DNA from: CAYJAY01 sp964370715
GTDB lineage: Bacteria; Bacillota; Clostridia; Oscillospirales; Ruminococcaceae
Direction of reading: 5' to 3'
DNA: 36,642 bases
Assembly: GCA_964370715.1 (NCBI GenBank)
Contig: CAYJKJ010000021.1
Span: 1-36,642, forward strand
Part shown: piece by piece, positions 1-9,425 of the stretch
How positions within the stretch are numbered: the first letter of the stretch is position 1
How the letters are laid out: each line of letters begins with the position of its first letter
Notes under the pieces: model-generated
What the model saw: the letters and a program-made list of their open reading frames with translations, nothing else
Database searches by the model: none
What the model was told of the DNA's origin: nothing
Program-made: the position numbers and the translations under genes

Positions 1-28
1 AAAACCCTTTATCTATCAGCGTTTTCGC

Positions 29-1246
29 CTATTCGCCTATACTCTCAGCACTCTCAAGCATATTTTCAATAAATATCCCATATCCCTTTGTTGGGTCATT
101 AACAAAAACGTGGGTAACGGCGCCGACTATCTTGCCGTTTTGGATTATTGGGCTTCCGCTCATACCCTGAACAATTCCGCCCGTTGCTTCGATAAGCTCC
201 GGGTCGACAACCTTGACTATCATGTTTTTTGTTGGGTTGTTATCCGAAAGGCGAATGCTTTCGATCTCGATATCATAGGTTTTGGGACCTGAATTGTCTA
301 TCGTTGCGATAATCTTTGCAGCGCCTTTCTCTATCTCTTGGCGTAGCGCAATTGGGATAGCGGTTCCGTCGTAGAATTCGGTATCGTATTCGCCATATAT
401 ACCGGTTTCGCAGTTCGACAAAAGAGAGGCATATTTGTTTTGCGAAACGAACTTTCCAATCAACTCTCCGGGCGAACCTGATTTTGCTTTTTTAACTGAA
501 GTTATCTCGATCTCAACTATCTCGCCACTTTGTATCGGCATAATCTCGCCGGTGTCTATATCGGTTATTGCGTGCCCTAGCCCTCCAAGCGTTCCTATTT
601 CTTGATCAATATACGTTATAGTTCCTATCCCCGCCGAGCTATCCCTGACCCACATCCCTATTTTATACTGTCCGTCATCTCCAAAAACCGGCGAAATCTT
701 TGTCATGATAGTTTCCCCATCTCGCAAAAACACAACGACTATCGGTTGTCCTTCGCTTTGTTCAACTATTTCGGCGATATCGCTGTTGCCTGAAACTTGA
801 GTGCCGTTAATCGTTGTTATTATATCGCCGAGTTTTAATCCGGCGCTTGTAGCCGGGCTATATGTTTTTCCGTCAGCAGTTACCGAACCAAACCCCACAA
901 CTAATGCTCCGTCTGTGAACAATTTAACGCCAAACGCCATGCCCCCCGGCACTAGATGCGTTTGCTCGATTGTCGATATTCGAACGTTTTTAATCGGAAT
1001 TAGATCAAAAAGATAAACGGTAGCGCTTGTAGAACCGGATTTAGACGCAGTAATTACAGGCTGTTCCGACGAAGGTTTTTTCTCGACCGTTAACAACCCA
1101 TCACGATATGAAAATTCTTCTCCCTCAAAAACTATAAATTCTTCTGGAAGCAAAAATTTTGAAACTATAAAATAACCAATTATAAAAATCCAAACAAGCA
1201 TAGCTACGAAAACAAAGCTCCTAACTGTTTTTCTGATTGTTTCCAC
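29..1246 (-). CDS. spoIVB: SpoIVB-type sporulation serine peptidase (S55)
   Basis: 405 aa, about the usual SpoIVB length. One N-terminal membrane segment (residues ~10-33) precedes a PDZ domain (~100-185) and an S55 peptidase domain. His225 in GLGHAITD, Asp349 and Ser364 in GMSGSPI fit the known catalytic His, Asp and Ser of the family. In Bacillus SpoIVB is made in the forespore, crosses the inner forespore membrane and triggers SpoIVFB-dependent pro-sigma-K processing; its presence argues for a spore former. The start is a GTG at 1244-1246 that sits inside a G-rich run with almost no spacing from it, so the exact start is uncertain, though the membrane segment requires a start close to here. 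No sigma-G promoter was recognised upstream. The gene ends 28 bases from the window edge, so downstream partners are not visible. Confidence 0.93.
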   Translation of the reverse strand: METIRKTVRSFVFVAMLVWIFIIGYFIVSKFLLPEEFIVFEGEEFSYRDGLLTVEKKPSSEQPVITASKSGSTSATVYLFDLIPIKNVRISTIEQTHLVPGGMAFGVKLFTDGALVVGFGSVTADGKTYSPATSAGLKLGDIITTINGTQVSGNSDIAEIVEQSEGQPIVVVFLRDGETIMTKISPVFGDDGQYKIGMWVRDSSAGIGTITYIDQEIGTLGGLGHAITDIDTGEIMPIQSGEIVEIEITSVKKAKSGSPGELIGKFVSQNKYASLLSNCETGIYGEYDTEFYDGTAIPIALRQEIEKGAAKIIATIDNSGPKTYDIEIESIRLSDNNPTKNMIVKVVDPELIEATGGIVQGMSGSPIIQNGKIVGAVTHVFVNDPTKGYGIFIENMLESAESIGE

Positions 1247-1336
1247 CCCCGGCTTAATTACTGTACAAGATAGTTTGTGTCGGAATTAAGCATTTATTTG
1301 TAGCTATATAAATTTGGTAAAATAATTTTGTCGTAT

Positions 1337-1378
1337 AAAAAAACAAAACCCATCGTTCGACATGGGTTTTGTTTTTTT
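1337..1378 (-). terminator. Bidirectional intrinsic terminator between galT and spoIVB
   Basis: A 13-bp inverted repeat (AAACAAAACCCAT at 1341-1353 and its complement at 1362-1374) closes an 8-nt loop. It is followed by T runs on both strands, so it can end transcripts coming from either side. It insulates spoIVB from the gal operon. Confidence 0.8.
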
Positions 1379-1429
1379 GAGTTTTAAGCTTTGCTCCCCG
1401 CCCCTTTTCCGTCCCCTGTTTTAGCCTGC

Positions 1430-1465
1430 AAAAGGAAAAAGCAGTGCCAAAAAACAGCACTGCTT
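1430..1465 (-). terminator. Intrinsic terminator of the galKT operon
   Basis: Perfect 9-bp arms (AAGCAGTGC at 1439-1447 and GCACTGCTT at 1457-1465) with a 9-nt loop. On the minus strand the stem is followed by a T-rich stretch, just after the galT stop codon. Confidence 0.8.
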
Positions 1466-1494
1466 AATAGTATTATTATTTAACCTTCTAACGA

Positions 1495-3000
1495 CTACAA
1501 CGTTTGAGCAAATCTTAAAAACGCCTGTTTTCCTTGTTCGTCACGTTTAAATACGCCGGCATGGTGCAACACCTCTACAAACGCTTTTCCAACCTCTAAT
1601 CGAATAACCTCGGCGATATCCTCTTTGGTAAGGTCGTGTTGCTTCGCTATTCCCCTTGCCCAATCGGCATGAGCTGCGGTTTTTGGGTTAGCATCGAGAT
1701 CAAGTTTTTTCTCAAGCGCTATCTCAACTTCTTTTAGCTCCTCTTTAAGACGAGCCGGCAAAACAGCAAGCCCCATAACCTCGATTAAACCGATGTTCTC
1801 TTTTTTTATGTGGTGTAGCTCTGCGTGTGGGTGGTATACCCCCAGTGGGTGTTGTTCTGTCGTTTTATTGTTGCGCAAAACAAGATCCATCTCGTAATAT
1901 TCCCCTCGTTTTCTCGCAATTGGGGTTACTGTGTTGTGTGTTTCTCCGTCTGTCTCGCTAAAGATAAAAGCTTGTTGATCGGTGTATTTAGCCCATTTGT
2001 TAAACACGTGCAAACAACATTTCGACAACGTTTGCTTTTCTTTTGAGCGAAGCCTTATAACCGACATAGGCCAACGAACGATTCCGCAATCAACGCCGCC
2101 GAATTTCTCTATCGCAAACTCTGTTTCAACGGGGGCTTTCGCCATCGCAAACTCATAGTTTCCGCCTTGGAAATGGTTATGCGAAAGAATTGAGCCGCCA
2201 ACTATCGGAAGATCGGCATTTGAACCTACAAAATAATGAGGTAGTATCTTAACAAAATCAAGCAATTTGTTAAACGTATTTTCGGTTATCTTCATGGGTG
2301 AATGGCTTTTGTCGAGAACGATGCAATGTTCATTATAGTATGTATAGGGCGAATATTGAAGCCCCCATTGTTCGCCATCTAACGTCATGTTGACAATGCG
2401 AAGATTTTGCCTAGCCGGATGTGTTAGCGTTCCGGCAAATCCTTCGTTCTCAACACATAAAAGGCATTTTGGATATCCGCTTTGCTTTTTGTTTTTTTCA
2501 GCCGCAATGGCTTTGGGGTCTTTTTCGGGTTTTGAAAGATTAATCGTTATATCAATCTCGCCATAGTCTGAATCGATTTTATACGAAACATCTTTTTTCA
2601 CCCTGTCGCTTCTTATATAGTTTGTGTCTTTGCAAAGTGAAAAGAAATAATCTGTAGCCTTTTCGGGCGATTGATTGAATTTTTCCCAAAATTTTCTGTT
2701 AACAACAGAAGGAGGTGGGGTAATTATACCCATAATTTTTGTGTCGAAAAGGTCTGCGGAGGTTATGCCGTCATCTATTGTGCCGTTTTGTTTTGCGGTT
2801 TGAATAACCTTTTGCAAAACTTCATGGATATCTATCGCTCCACCCTCGATGTTTTGAAAGCTTTGATCCTCGATAAAATATTCCGCCGACATAGCCTCAA
2901 TCAAACGATTAACGACATATTCTTTATCTTCTTTAACAATAAGCTCTTTTTCAAGCGCATATTCCGTTAAGCAATATGCTGCATAGCTGTTATAATCCAT
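1495..3000 (-). CDS. galT: UDP-glucose--hexose-1-phosphate uridylyltransferase (GalT, family 2)
   Basis: 501 aa, the length of the Firmicutes type 2 GalT, which differs from the ~350-aa E. coli type. It swaps UMP between UDP-glucose and galactose-1-phosphate in the Leloir pathway. The segment GGSILSHNHFQGG (about residue 270) matches the family's active-site His region. The C-terminal third has HPHAELHHIKKENIG-like sequence typical of the family. ATG start follows GGGGGAACGAG, a good ribosome binding site. It begins 15 bp after galK, so the two are co-transcribed. No galE or galM is seen in the window, so epimerase and mutarotase must be encoded elsewhere. Confidence 0.93.
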   Translation of the reverse strand: MDYNSYAAYCLTEYALEKELIVKEDKEYVVNRLIEAMSAEYFIEDQSFQNIEGGAIDIHEVLQKVIQTAKQNGTIDDGITSADLFDTKIMGIITPPPSVVNRKFWEKFNQSPEKATDYFFSLCKDTNYIRSDRVKKDVSYKIDSDYGEIDITINLSKPEKDPKAIAAEKNKKQSGYPKCLLCVENEGFAGTLTHPARQNLRIVNMTLDGEQWGLQYSPYTYYNEHCIVLDKSHSPMKITENTFNKLLDFVKILPHYFVGSNADLPIVGGSILSHNHFQGGNYEFAMAKAPVETEFAIEKFGGVDCGIVRWPMSVIRLRSKEKQTLSKCCLHVFNKWAKYTDQQAFIFSETDGETHNTVTPIARKRGEYYEMDLVLRNNKTTEQHPLGVYHPHAELHHIKKENIGLIEVMGLAVLPARLKEELKEVEIALEKKLDLDANPKTAAHADWARGIAKQHDLTKEDIAEVIRLEVGKAFVEVLHHAGVFKRDEQGKQAFLRFAQTL

Positions 3001-3015
3001 CTCGTTCCCCCAAAT

Positions 3016-4293
3016 TTATAGTAGGTTGTTAAGGCAGGTTCCACCATATTGACGAATGCTTAGTATGTGGCAGGTTCCTTCGCCGCCTATCTTTTCAATC
3101 TCGGTTTTAAATGTTTCAACATAATCTTCCGGAACAAACGCTTGAATTGTTCCGCCAAAACCACCGCCATGAATTCTATAAGCGCCTTTGCCTTTTAAAA
3201 GCTTTTCGCAAACCGCAAGCAAAACCGAAATCTCTTGTTTTGTCGGCGACGATGAAGCATATATATTTTGTAGATATTTGTAGGAGCTATCCCCCGATTC
3301 GATGACAAGTTGTTTAAACGTTTCAAAATCGTTGTCTAGAAGAGCGTCAACCTCTTTTAGAACTCGATTGTTATCCGAAAAATAATGTATCGCCCGAATT
3401 ACGCCACGGTCGGAAACAGCGCTTTTAAGTTTTGCTATGTTTTCGTAAACATCCTGTTCGTCAACCTTCGACAAAACATCTTTTCCGAAAAACTCAGCTA
3501 TAGCTCTCATCTCATAATTAATGGCGGAATATTCCGGAGTGAGGTCGGCATGGTCGCCTTTAGCATCAACTATGCAAAGTTTGTATCCATGCTTTTCAAG
3601 ATCTAGGTCGATCCTTTTAATTTTTGGATTATCGTTGTCGTAAAAATCAATAGTGACAAGCCCTCCGACCGAAGAAGCCGTTTGATCCATAAGTCCGCTT
3701 GCTTTTCCAAAATAGTTGTTTTCTGCATACTGTCCTATTTGGGCTATGCTAACCGCAGTTTCTTTCCCCCTGCAATATAGCTCATTAATTATCGATCCTA
3801 TCAAAACTTCAAAAGCCGCCGACGACGAAAGCCCCGAACCTTTAAGAACGTTTGAGGTTGTCGTTGCGTTAAATCCTTTAACTTGATAACCCAGTTGCAT
3901 AAATCTTGCAGCAATTCCCCTTATAAGAGAGATAGCTTTGTTTGTTTCATTCTCTTTAATAGCCATATCGGAAAGGTCGATAACATCTTCAGGGTAGCCC
4001 TCCGACTTAACTCTTATCACCATGTCGTCGTTTGGTTCGACCACAGCTATAACATCAAGGTTAACCGCTCCCGCCAAAACATTTCCTTGTTGATGGTCGG
4101 TGTGGTTGCCGCAAATCTCGGTTCTGCCCGGAGCCGAAAAAAGAAATAGTTTGCTACTATTCGGAACGTTGTATCGTTCGCAAAAATCAGCGTATATCCT
4201 TTCAAAACGTTCAGCATTCTCGCTCGCTTGTTGTTTTGTATATAGTTTTTCAAATGCAGGTTGGAATTTTTTTGTATCAAGTTTATGTTCCAT
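3016..4293 (-). CDS. galK: Galactokinase
   Basis: 425 aa GHMP kinase that phosphorylates galactose at C1 with ATP in the cytoplasm. The galactokinase signature GRTEICGNHTDHQQG lies near residue 55, the GHMP ATP-binding motif GSGLSSSAAFE near residue 153, and the C-terminal glycine motif IHGGGFGGTIQAF near residue 380. GRTEICGNHTDH is the sugar-recognition signature that separates galactokinases from other GHMP enzymes. It is the first gene of the galK-galT operon, with a GGAAAAATT-ATG start and a sigma-A-like promoter 40-70 bp upstream. The product feeds directly into GalT encoded downstream. Confidence 0.95.
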   Translation of the reverse strand: MEHKLDTKKFQPAFEKLYTKQQASENAERFERIYADFCERYNVPNSSKLFLFSAPGRTEICGNHTDHQQGNVLAGAVNLDVIAVVEPNDDMVIRVKSEGYPEDVIDLSDMAIKENETNKAISLIRGIAARFMQLGYQVKGFNATTTSNVLKGSGLSSSAAFEVLIGSIINELYCRGKETAVSIAQIGQYAENNYFGKASGLMDQTASSVGGLVTIDFYDNDNPKIKRIDLDLEKHGYKLCIVDAKGDHADLTPEYSAINYEMRAIAEFFGKDVLSKVDEQDVYENIAKLKSAVSDRGVIRAIHYFSDNNRVLKEVDALLDNDFETFKQLVIESGDSSYKYLQNIYASSSPTKQEISVLLAVCEKLLKGKGAYRIHGGGFGGTIQAFVPEDYVETFKTEIEKIGGEGTCHILSIRQYGGTCLNNLL

Positions 4294-4331
4294 AATTTTT
4301 CCGCTTTCTATAATTTTTTGTTAATAGAAAT

Positions 4332-4360
4332 ATTATATCAACCCAAACGATAAAACGCAA
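4332..4360 (-). promoter_or_regulatory. Sigma-A-like promoter of galK-galT
   Basis: On the minus strand TTGCGT (4355-4360) and TATAAT (4332-4337) are 17 bp apart. The -10 is consensus and the -35 keeps TTG. It lies 39 bp upstream of the galK ATG. No clear operator palindrome was seen. Confidence 0.6.
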
Positions 4361-4392
4361 TTATTAATTAGAATTTTTATTCAAAAATAATA

Positions 4393-4431
4393 TAAAAAGA
4401 CGGCGTCTGCTGAAAGGTTCAACACCGCCGA
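4393..4431 (-). terminator. Intrinsic terminator after the LuxR-type regulator
   Basis: Minus-strand stem CGGCG/CGCCG extended by TGTTG/CAGCA around a 7-nt loop, followed by TCTTTTTATATT. It lies just downstream of the regulator stop at 4486 and upstream of the galK promoter. Confidence 0.75.
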
Positions 4432-4485
4432 CTGATTATATTAATTATTGATTTTTATTTATATTTTTTAATCAAACACTAAAGC

Positions 4486-5526
4486 TTAATTCTGTTTTCT
4501 ATAAACTACCGTGTTTATCTCAACAGCGCTGCGCACCGTTGTTTGTTTGGATTTTTCTTTAACTTTTTGAATAATGTTGTTAACGGTGTTAGGGCTTATT
4601 TTATATATATCCGCAATCTCTGCATAGGATATGCCTTCCGAAAGCTTCATCGATATCTGGCGTTCTCTTAGCGTTAATCCTTTTGTTATGCTGCGCCCCA
4701 AAACCTCGTTCATAATATCGATCAAGTTATCTGTGCCGTCTTGCCAACTTCGCCACATAACTTTATAATGCTTGGAATATTTCTCTGAAAGCACCTGTTT
4801 AATCTCGCTGCTTATCAACGGGAAACTTGTAAGATACATAGACAAGATATTATAAGGAACTGTTTTTTCAAAAACGTTTGCTAAAATTTCTTTTGCTCGG
4901 TCATAATTTTTTATCTCGATATTAATTGCCGAATACAAAACATTTAACATAAATGAAGAGGTTGAAAAACAGCTATATTCCGACATTGCGTCGCATATCC
5001 CAACAGCTCTTTGATAGTTGCCAACTATAAAAAGATAGCGCGCATACGCCAACATTGCGCTTAAATAAACGTTTGGATAGGTCTTTGGAAACCTCGCTTC
5101 ACAAAACCAATCCGGCAGATCACCAACATCCAGCATTCGTATCTTTGAATTAATCAATGCAATGTCGATTAAAAACAACATATTCTCATTGGTGCAATTT
5201 TTTTTCAGGTCGTTAAGGTCGGCCAATGTTTTATGAAACAGTTCAACATCTCCAAGTCTCAAAGATAGTTCATGTTGAAGGTGTAGCGATGTTATATAAA
5301 ACGGATTGTCTTTTTGGGTTAAGCTAGCTATCTCAAGAGCTTGTGTCGGTCGATTTTGATGAAACAGCAACTCGCTGTCAAACTGGCGACGATAACTCTC
5401 TCCCGGCAAACTCTCCCGTATGTCCGCTACTTTTGTTCCATCAAGAGAAACAACATCCAATAATCCCAGCCCGCAAAAATATTGTTCACAAAACGGAAAC
5501 GATATAGGTTGTTTGTTATTTTGCAT
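4486..5526 (-). CDS. LuxR-family HTH transcriptional regulator with helical N-terminal region
   Basis: 346 aa. The C-terminal ~60 residues form a LuxR/GerE helix-turn-helix: LTLRERQISMKLSEG followed by YAEIADIYKISPNTVNN (about 285-325). The first ~270 residues are mostly helical with an alternation reminiscent of TPR-like repeats, as in MalT-like or other large LuxR regulators, but no ATP-binding site is visible. Start ATG with an AGGAGG-like site (TAGGAGGTATTATGC context on the minus strand). It is monocistronic, with its own promoter ~100 bp upstream and its own terminator. It sits between the galKT operon and the sugar ABC operon, so it could control either one. That is inference from position only; a sugar ligand is not evident. 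Confidence 0.75.
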   Translation of the reverse strand: MQNNKQPISFPFCEQYFCGLGLLDVVSLDGTKVADIRESLPGESYRRQFDSELLFHQNRPTQALEIASLTQKDNPFYITSLHLQHELSLRLGDVELFHKTLADLNDLKKNCTNENMLFLIDIALINSKIRMLDVGDLPDWFCEARFPKTYPNVYLSAMLAYARYLFIVGNYQRAVGICDAMSEYSCFSTSSFMLNVLYSAINIEIKNYDRAKEILANVFEKTVPYNILSMYLTSFPLISSEIKQVLSEKYSKHYKVMWRSWQDGTDNLIDIMNEVLGRSITKGLTLRERQISMKLSEGISYAEIADIYKISPNTVNNIIQKVKEKSKQTTVRSAVEINTVVYRKQN

Positions 5527-5629
5527 AATACCTCCTATTATGTATCCAATTTAAATTACTTTTATTTTCTATTCACCTTTGAGGAGTTAAACTGTTTGAT
5601 AACCCCTTAATATAGTCCATATACTTAAA

Positions 5630-5658
5630 ATCATACCATATTTTTTTATCATTTGCAA
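5630..5658 (-). promoter_or_regulatory. Sigma-A-like promoter of the LuxR-type regulator
   Basis: TTGCAA (5653-5658) and TATGAT (5630-5635) on the minus strand with a 17-bp spacer. It would give a 5' leader of about 100 nt. The remaining intergenic stretch 5660-5867 is AT-rich and shows no gene. Confidence 0.55.
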
Positions 5659-5867
5659 TTGGTTTAACCAAACTTTTCGCTGTTTTATCTATCGTATTTG
5701 TCGCAACTTTGTTGCTGTGTTAGAAACATAGATGTAAAACCGCCACACTTGAAATTATACCACAAGAATAATCTACCTGTTTTTTATAAAAAAATATCAC
5801 TTAAAGCGAATGAATTTTTTTGTGAAAAACATAACAAAAATTATTAATCACCACTTTTAAACAAGAT

Positions 5868-5936
5868 AAAGCAAACCAGAGGACACCACGACGAGCTTAT
5901 TCGCTCCTCCATGATATCCCCTAGTTTGCTTTTTTG
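5868..5936 (-). terminator. Large hairpin terminator at the end of the sugar operon
   Basis: Outer 9-bp arms AAAGCAAAC (5868-5876) and GTTTGCTTT (5924-5932) enclose ~47 nt with an inner near-perfect stem (GACGAGC against GCTCCTC with one mismatch). The stronger T run is on the plus strand, while the minus-strand side reads TTTATC. It begins 13 bp after the aldo/keto reductase stop, so it most likely ends the sugar operon. Confidence 0.6.
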
Positions 5937-5948
5937 GTTTTGAAAAAA

Positions 5949-6842
5949 CTATCTTAATATTTGTTGTTTGCTCGCAACATATATTTCAAACCATTCATGA
6001 TGCTTAAGTTTAATGTCAAGAGCGGCGATTGCGCTATCTAGACGTTCGAGTTTGCTAGAGCCCACTATTGGCATTGCACCAACCGGATGATAAAGTATCC
6101 AAGCATACACAATCGTTTCAGGCAACGTGTTGTGGCGCTCGGCTATTTCGGTAATCTTAGCAAGAGCGGATTTATATATCGGCAAATCGCTTGTGAACAA
6201 TTGACCGCCAGCAAGGGGGGACCAAATCATCGGATGAATTTTGTTCATCGAAAGATAATCAATCATACCCGAGTTGAAATGTTCAAAACAAGTTGGGTTC
6301 CATTCGATTTGATTTGTAACCAAACTTCCATCAACTGCTTTGTTTAATGCTTCAAATTTGAACGGATCAAAGTTTGAAACGCCAATTTCTTTAACAAGAC
6401 CTTGTTTTTTAAGGTCGTTTAACGCTCTTGCTGTTTCAAAAGGATTGAAACAAGGATCTTCTCTATGAATTAAATACAGATCAATTACGTCGGTCGAAAG
6501 CCTTTTCAAGCTTTCTTTGCAAGACTTTATAACACGATCATATGATGTGTTGTAATGACCAAAATCTTGTCCGTTAATGTTTTCAATAAATATTCCGGTC
6601 TTTGAAACAAGCTCGATTTTGTCTCGGATAGTTTTGTCTTGTTTAAAAGCTTCCCCCATAAGCGTTTCGCATAATGTTCCGGCATAGATTTCGGCGGTGT
6701 CAAACGTTGTCACCCCTCTATCTATGCATTCGTTCATAAACTTAACCAAATCACCAGTTGAAAAACCCCAACCATCCAACCGCCAAAAACCTTGAATAAT
6801 TTTAGACATTGCGAGGTTTTTTGAAACTTTAATCTTTTCCAT
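5949..6842 (-). CDS. Aldo/keto reductase (YdhF-like)
   Basis: 297 aa, an (alpha/beta)8 NADPH-dependent oxidoreductase. The catalytic tetrad of the superfamily is visible: Asp in FDTAEIY, Tyr in AEIYAG, Lys in LVSKTGI, His in LYLIHREDP. The C-terminal motif IVGSSKLERLDSA is the nucleotide-binding loop of the YdhF-type subgroup. It is the last gene of the sugar operon, 21 bp after the permease, with TAGGAGATTAATTAAA-ATG as start. In this context it may interconvert an aldose or ketose and its polyol, or oxidise an imported sugar before the kinase and aldolase act. The substrate cannot be read from the sequence. Confidence 0.88.
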   Translation of the reverse strand: MEKIKVSKNLAMSKIIQGFWRLDGWGFSTGDLVKFMNECIDRGVTTFDTAEIYAGTLCETLMGEAFKQDKTIRDKIELVSKTGIFIENINGQDFGHYNTSYDRVIKSCKESLKRLSTDVIDLYLIHREDPCFNPFETARALNDLKKQGLVKEIGVSNFDPFKFEALNKAVDGSLVTNQIEWNPTCFEHFNSGMIDYLSMNKIHPMIWSPLAGGQLFTSDLPIYKSALAKITEIAERHNTLPETIVYAWILYHPVGAMPIVGSSKLERLDSAIAALDIKLKHHEWFEIYVASKQQILR

Positions 6843-6863
6843 TTTAATTAATCTCCTAAAATA

Positions 6864-7865
6864 TTATGTGTGTTTTCTCATATCTAATGCAACTGCGCTA
6901 CAGATGATGATACCCTTGATGATAAGTTGCCAGTTCGGATTAACTCCGATAAACGCTAGACCATAACTTATGATTGTGAAGATGATAACTCCGATAATAG
7001 CGCCCGAAACCTTTCCAATACCACCGCTTAATGAAACTCCCCCAACAACGCAGGAAGATATAGCATCAAATTCATACGATACGCCATAAGCGCTGTTTGC
7101 GCCGCCGGTTCTTGCAACCTCTAAAATTCCGGCTAGCCCAACTAAGCAACTCTCGATAACAAATGCCGAAATTATGATTTTCCCAACATTTATCCCCGAA
7201 ACTTTTGCAGCCTCCTTGTTACCGCCCACTATGTATAGGCATTTTCCATAAACCGTTCGGTTAAGAACAAACCATACCACAAACGCAACCAGAAGCGCAA
7301 TGTATACTAGCAAACTTAAATCGAAAATCTTTATCGTGCTAAAATTAGTTAACGATTCTTTTATTCCGCCTATCGGTTGCGAGCGGTTTGGCTCCATCGA
7401 AAAGTATAGCGAATTTATGCCATAAACGATCGTTGACATACCAAACGTTGCGATAAACGGAGCCATCTTTAGCTTCGCTATCATCAATCCGTTTACAAAT
7501 CCGATAACCGCAACAACAGCAATTGCTATAAAGATTGGAATTATAATCGGCAGATCAGGAAGGTTTGGATAAAAGCGATTTGCATACGTTGCAGTTTGGG
7601 AAAGCGAGGCAACTATAACAGCTGCAAGCCCTACTTGACGGCCTCCGGCAAGGTCGGTTCCGCCAAGTAGAAGCGGAAACAACAACCCCAAAGCAGTTAT
7701 TAGTTTAACTGAAGATTGAGTTAGTATATCCTTCAAAACTCTAAGTTGCAAAAAAGCCGGTTCAACAAAAATCATCATCATTATTATCAACAGCAAAACA
7801 ATGATTAGAGCATTATCAGTTAATGTTTTTCCTATATTGTTTCGATCTATCTTTTTAAAGCTCAT
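6864..7865 (-). CDS. Sugar ABC transporter permease (RbsC/MglC family)
   Basis: 333 aa with about 8-10 hydrophobic segments, in the BPD_transp_2 permease family of ribose/galactose/xylose importers. Recognisable parts are the GGTDLAGGRQVGLAAV segment (~residues 67-82) and the cytoplasmic loop GGNKEAAKVSGINVGK (~214-229), which contacts the ATPase. Its ATG overlaps the ATPase stop by 4 bp (ATGA), a sign of translational coupling. Only one permease gene is present, so a homodimer is expected, as in MglC and RbsC. Confidence 0.93.
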   Translation of the reverse strand: MSFKKIDRNNIGKTLTDNALIIVLLLIIMMMIFVEPAFLQLRVLKDILTQSSVKLITALGLLFPLLLGGTDLAGGRQVGLAAVIVASLSQTATYANRFYPNLPDLPIIIPIFIAIAVVAVIGFVNGLMIAKLKMAPFIATFGMSTIVYGINSLYFSMEPNRSQPIGGIKESLTNFSTIKIFDLSLLVYIALLVAFVVWFVLNRTVYGKCLYIVGGNKEAAKVSGINVGKIIISAFVIESCLVGLAGILEVARTGGANSAYGVSYEFDAISSCVVGGVSLSGGIGKVSGAIIGVIIFTIISYGLAFIGVNPNWQLIIKGIIICSAVALDMRKHT

Positions 7866-9397
7866 TTTAATTTCTCCTCATTAACAGTTTTATCGCTAAA
7901 TTTGGTTGCAAGCCGCATGACCTCAACCTGTGTAGCTTGCTCGCCTTCAAGAATTCCCGTTAGCTTTCCGTCACACATAACCATAACTCTGTCCGACATT
8001 CCTAATAGTTCCGGCATCTCACTCGACACCATTAAAACAGCATTTCCATTTCGTGCAAAATCTCGCATTATTTTGTATATTGCATATTTTGCCCCAACGT
8101 CAACACCTCTGGTCGGCTCATCCAAAATCAAGATATTACAGTTCGCTAAAAGCCAACGACCAACCAAAACCTTCTGTTGGTTTCCGCCCGATAGGTTTTT
8201 AATCTTAACCGATTTGCTAGCCATTCTAACATCCAAATCTTTGCAAACTTCATCAACCGGAGCATCAAGCTTGTTCGGGAAAACAACCCCAAAAGTTTTT
8301 TTGGTGAACTTTTTATATGCGGCAACCAAAGTATTATCTTTTACCGATAGCATAGGAACTATCCCTGTTGCCCGTCGTTCTTCCGTGAGAAGAGCAAAAC
8401 CGTTTGATATAGCTTCCCTTGGCGTTTTGTTCTCTATCATAACGCCATGCATAAACATTTTTCCAAAAGATTTTTTTCTTAATCCAAATATAGTCTCAAC
8501 CAGTTCGGTTCGTTGAGCGCCAACCAAACCGCCAATCCCGAGAATTTCCCCTCTCTTAAGCTCAAAACTTATATCCTTAAACGATTTTGGGTTATCGCTA
8601 CATAAAGATTCAACCTTCAAAATTGGGGATTCATTCGGTGTCTCATAATCTTTTAGAGGGAAGCGCTCCTCCATATCACGACCAACCATCTGTTTAATAA
8701 GTTCGTCAATTGTGATATCCTCTATACCCCAATTGCCAATATACTTTCCGTCTCTCATCACAGTAACTTCATCGGCAATTTCGAAGATTTCTTCAAGTTT
8801 ATGAGAAATGTATATTATTGAACGTCCTTCTTCTTTGAGTTTTTTTATCAGTTTAAATAAGTGTTTAGTTTCTGCAACAGTCAAAGAGGACGTAGGTTCA
8901 TCCATAATTATAATCTTAGCATTATATGAAATCGCTTTTGCAATTTCAATTGCTTGCAATTGTGAAACCGACAGATCTTTTGCCATAGTTTTTGGTGAAA
9001 TATCAAACTCTAATCCTTTAAGAAGTTCTGCTGTTTTTTTGCTCATTTTTTCTTCATCGACAACGATACCTTTAGTTGAGAAACGCCCCATCCAAATGTT
9101 GTCGACAACGTTTCTATGTGGAACTGGGTTTAACTCTTGATGTATCATAGAAATTCCTGTTTTAAGTGCGATGTTCGTGTCCGGAATTTGAACCTCTTTC
9201 CCATCAATTGAAATAGTTCCTTCCTCTGCCTTATATATACCGAAAAGGCATTTCATAAGTGTAGATTTTCCGGCTCCGTTTTCGCCAATAAGCGCATGAA
9301 CCGAACCCGGCTTAACATGAAGCTTAACGTTGTCTAAAGCCAAAACGCCGGGAAAAGCTTTTCTCATATTGTCGATCTTTAAACGATAGTTTTCCAA
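7862..9397 (-). CDS. Sugar ABC transporter ATP-binding protein (MglA/RbsA type, two NBDs)
   Basis: 511 aa with two fused nucleotide-binding domains. The first has Walker A GENGAGKST, signature LSVSQLQAIEIAKA and Walker B IIIMDEPTSSL. The second has a degenerate Walker A (GGLVGAQRTE), as is normal in this family, with signature LSGGNQQKV and Walker B ILILDEPTRGVD. I place the start at a TTG (9395-9397) preceded by TTGGAGGCTAAGT. An in-frame ATG 54 bp upstream lies inside an intergenic hairpin, has no ribosome binding site, and would add 18 residues unlike the family. It powers import with the adjacent permease and binding protein. The exact sugar is unknown, so I give no mgl or rbs symbol. Confidence 0.93.
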   Translation of the reverse strand: MENYRLKIDNMRKAFPGVLALDNVKLHVKPGSVHALIGENGAGKSTLMKCLFGIYKAEEGTISIDGKEVQIPDTNIALKTGISMIHQELNPVPHRNVVDNIWMGRFSTKGIVVDEEKMSKKTAELLKGLEFDISPKTMAKDLSVSQLQAIEIAKAISYNAKIIIMDEPTSSLTVAETKHLFKLIKKLKEEGRSIIYISHKLEEIFEIADEVTVMRDGKYIGNWGIEDITIDELIKQMVGRDMEERFPLKDYETPNESPILKVESLCSDNPKSFKDISFELKRGEILGIGGLVGAQRTELVETIFGLRKKSFGKMFMHGVMIENKTPREAISNGFALLTEERRATGIVPMLSVKDNTLVAAYKKFTKKTFGVVFPNKLDAPVDEVCKDLDVRMASKSVKIKNLSGGNQQKVLVGRWLLANCNILILDEPTRGVDVGAKYAIYKIMRDFARNGNAVLMVSSEMPELLGMSDRVMVMCDGKLTGILEGEQATQVEVMRLATKFSDKTVNEEKLK

Positions 9398-9425
9398 ACT
9401 TAGCCTCCAATTTCTCTTTTTGACA

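Noticed and set aside
7902..8516. 204-codon plus-strand ORF opposite the ABC ATPase
   Set aside because: Antisense shadow of a well-supported conserved gene; no ribosome site or recognisable domain.
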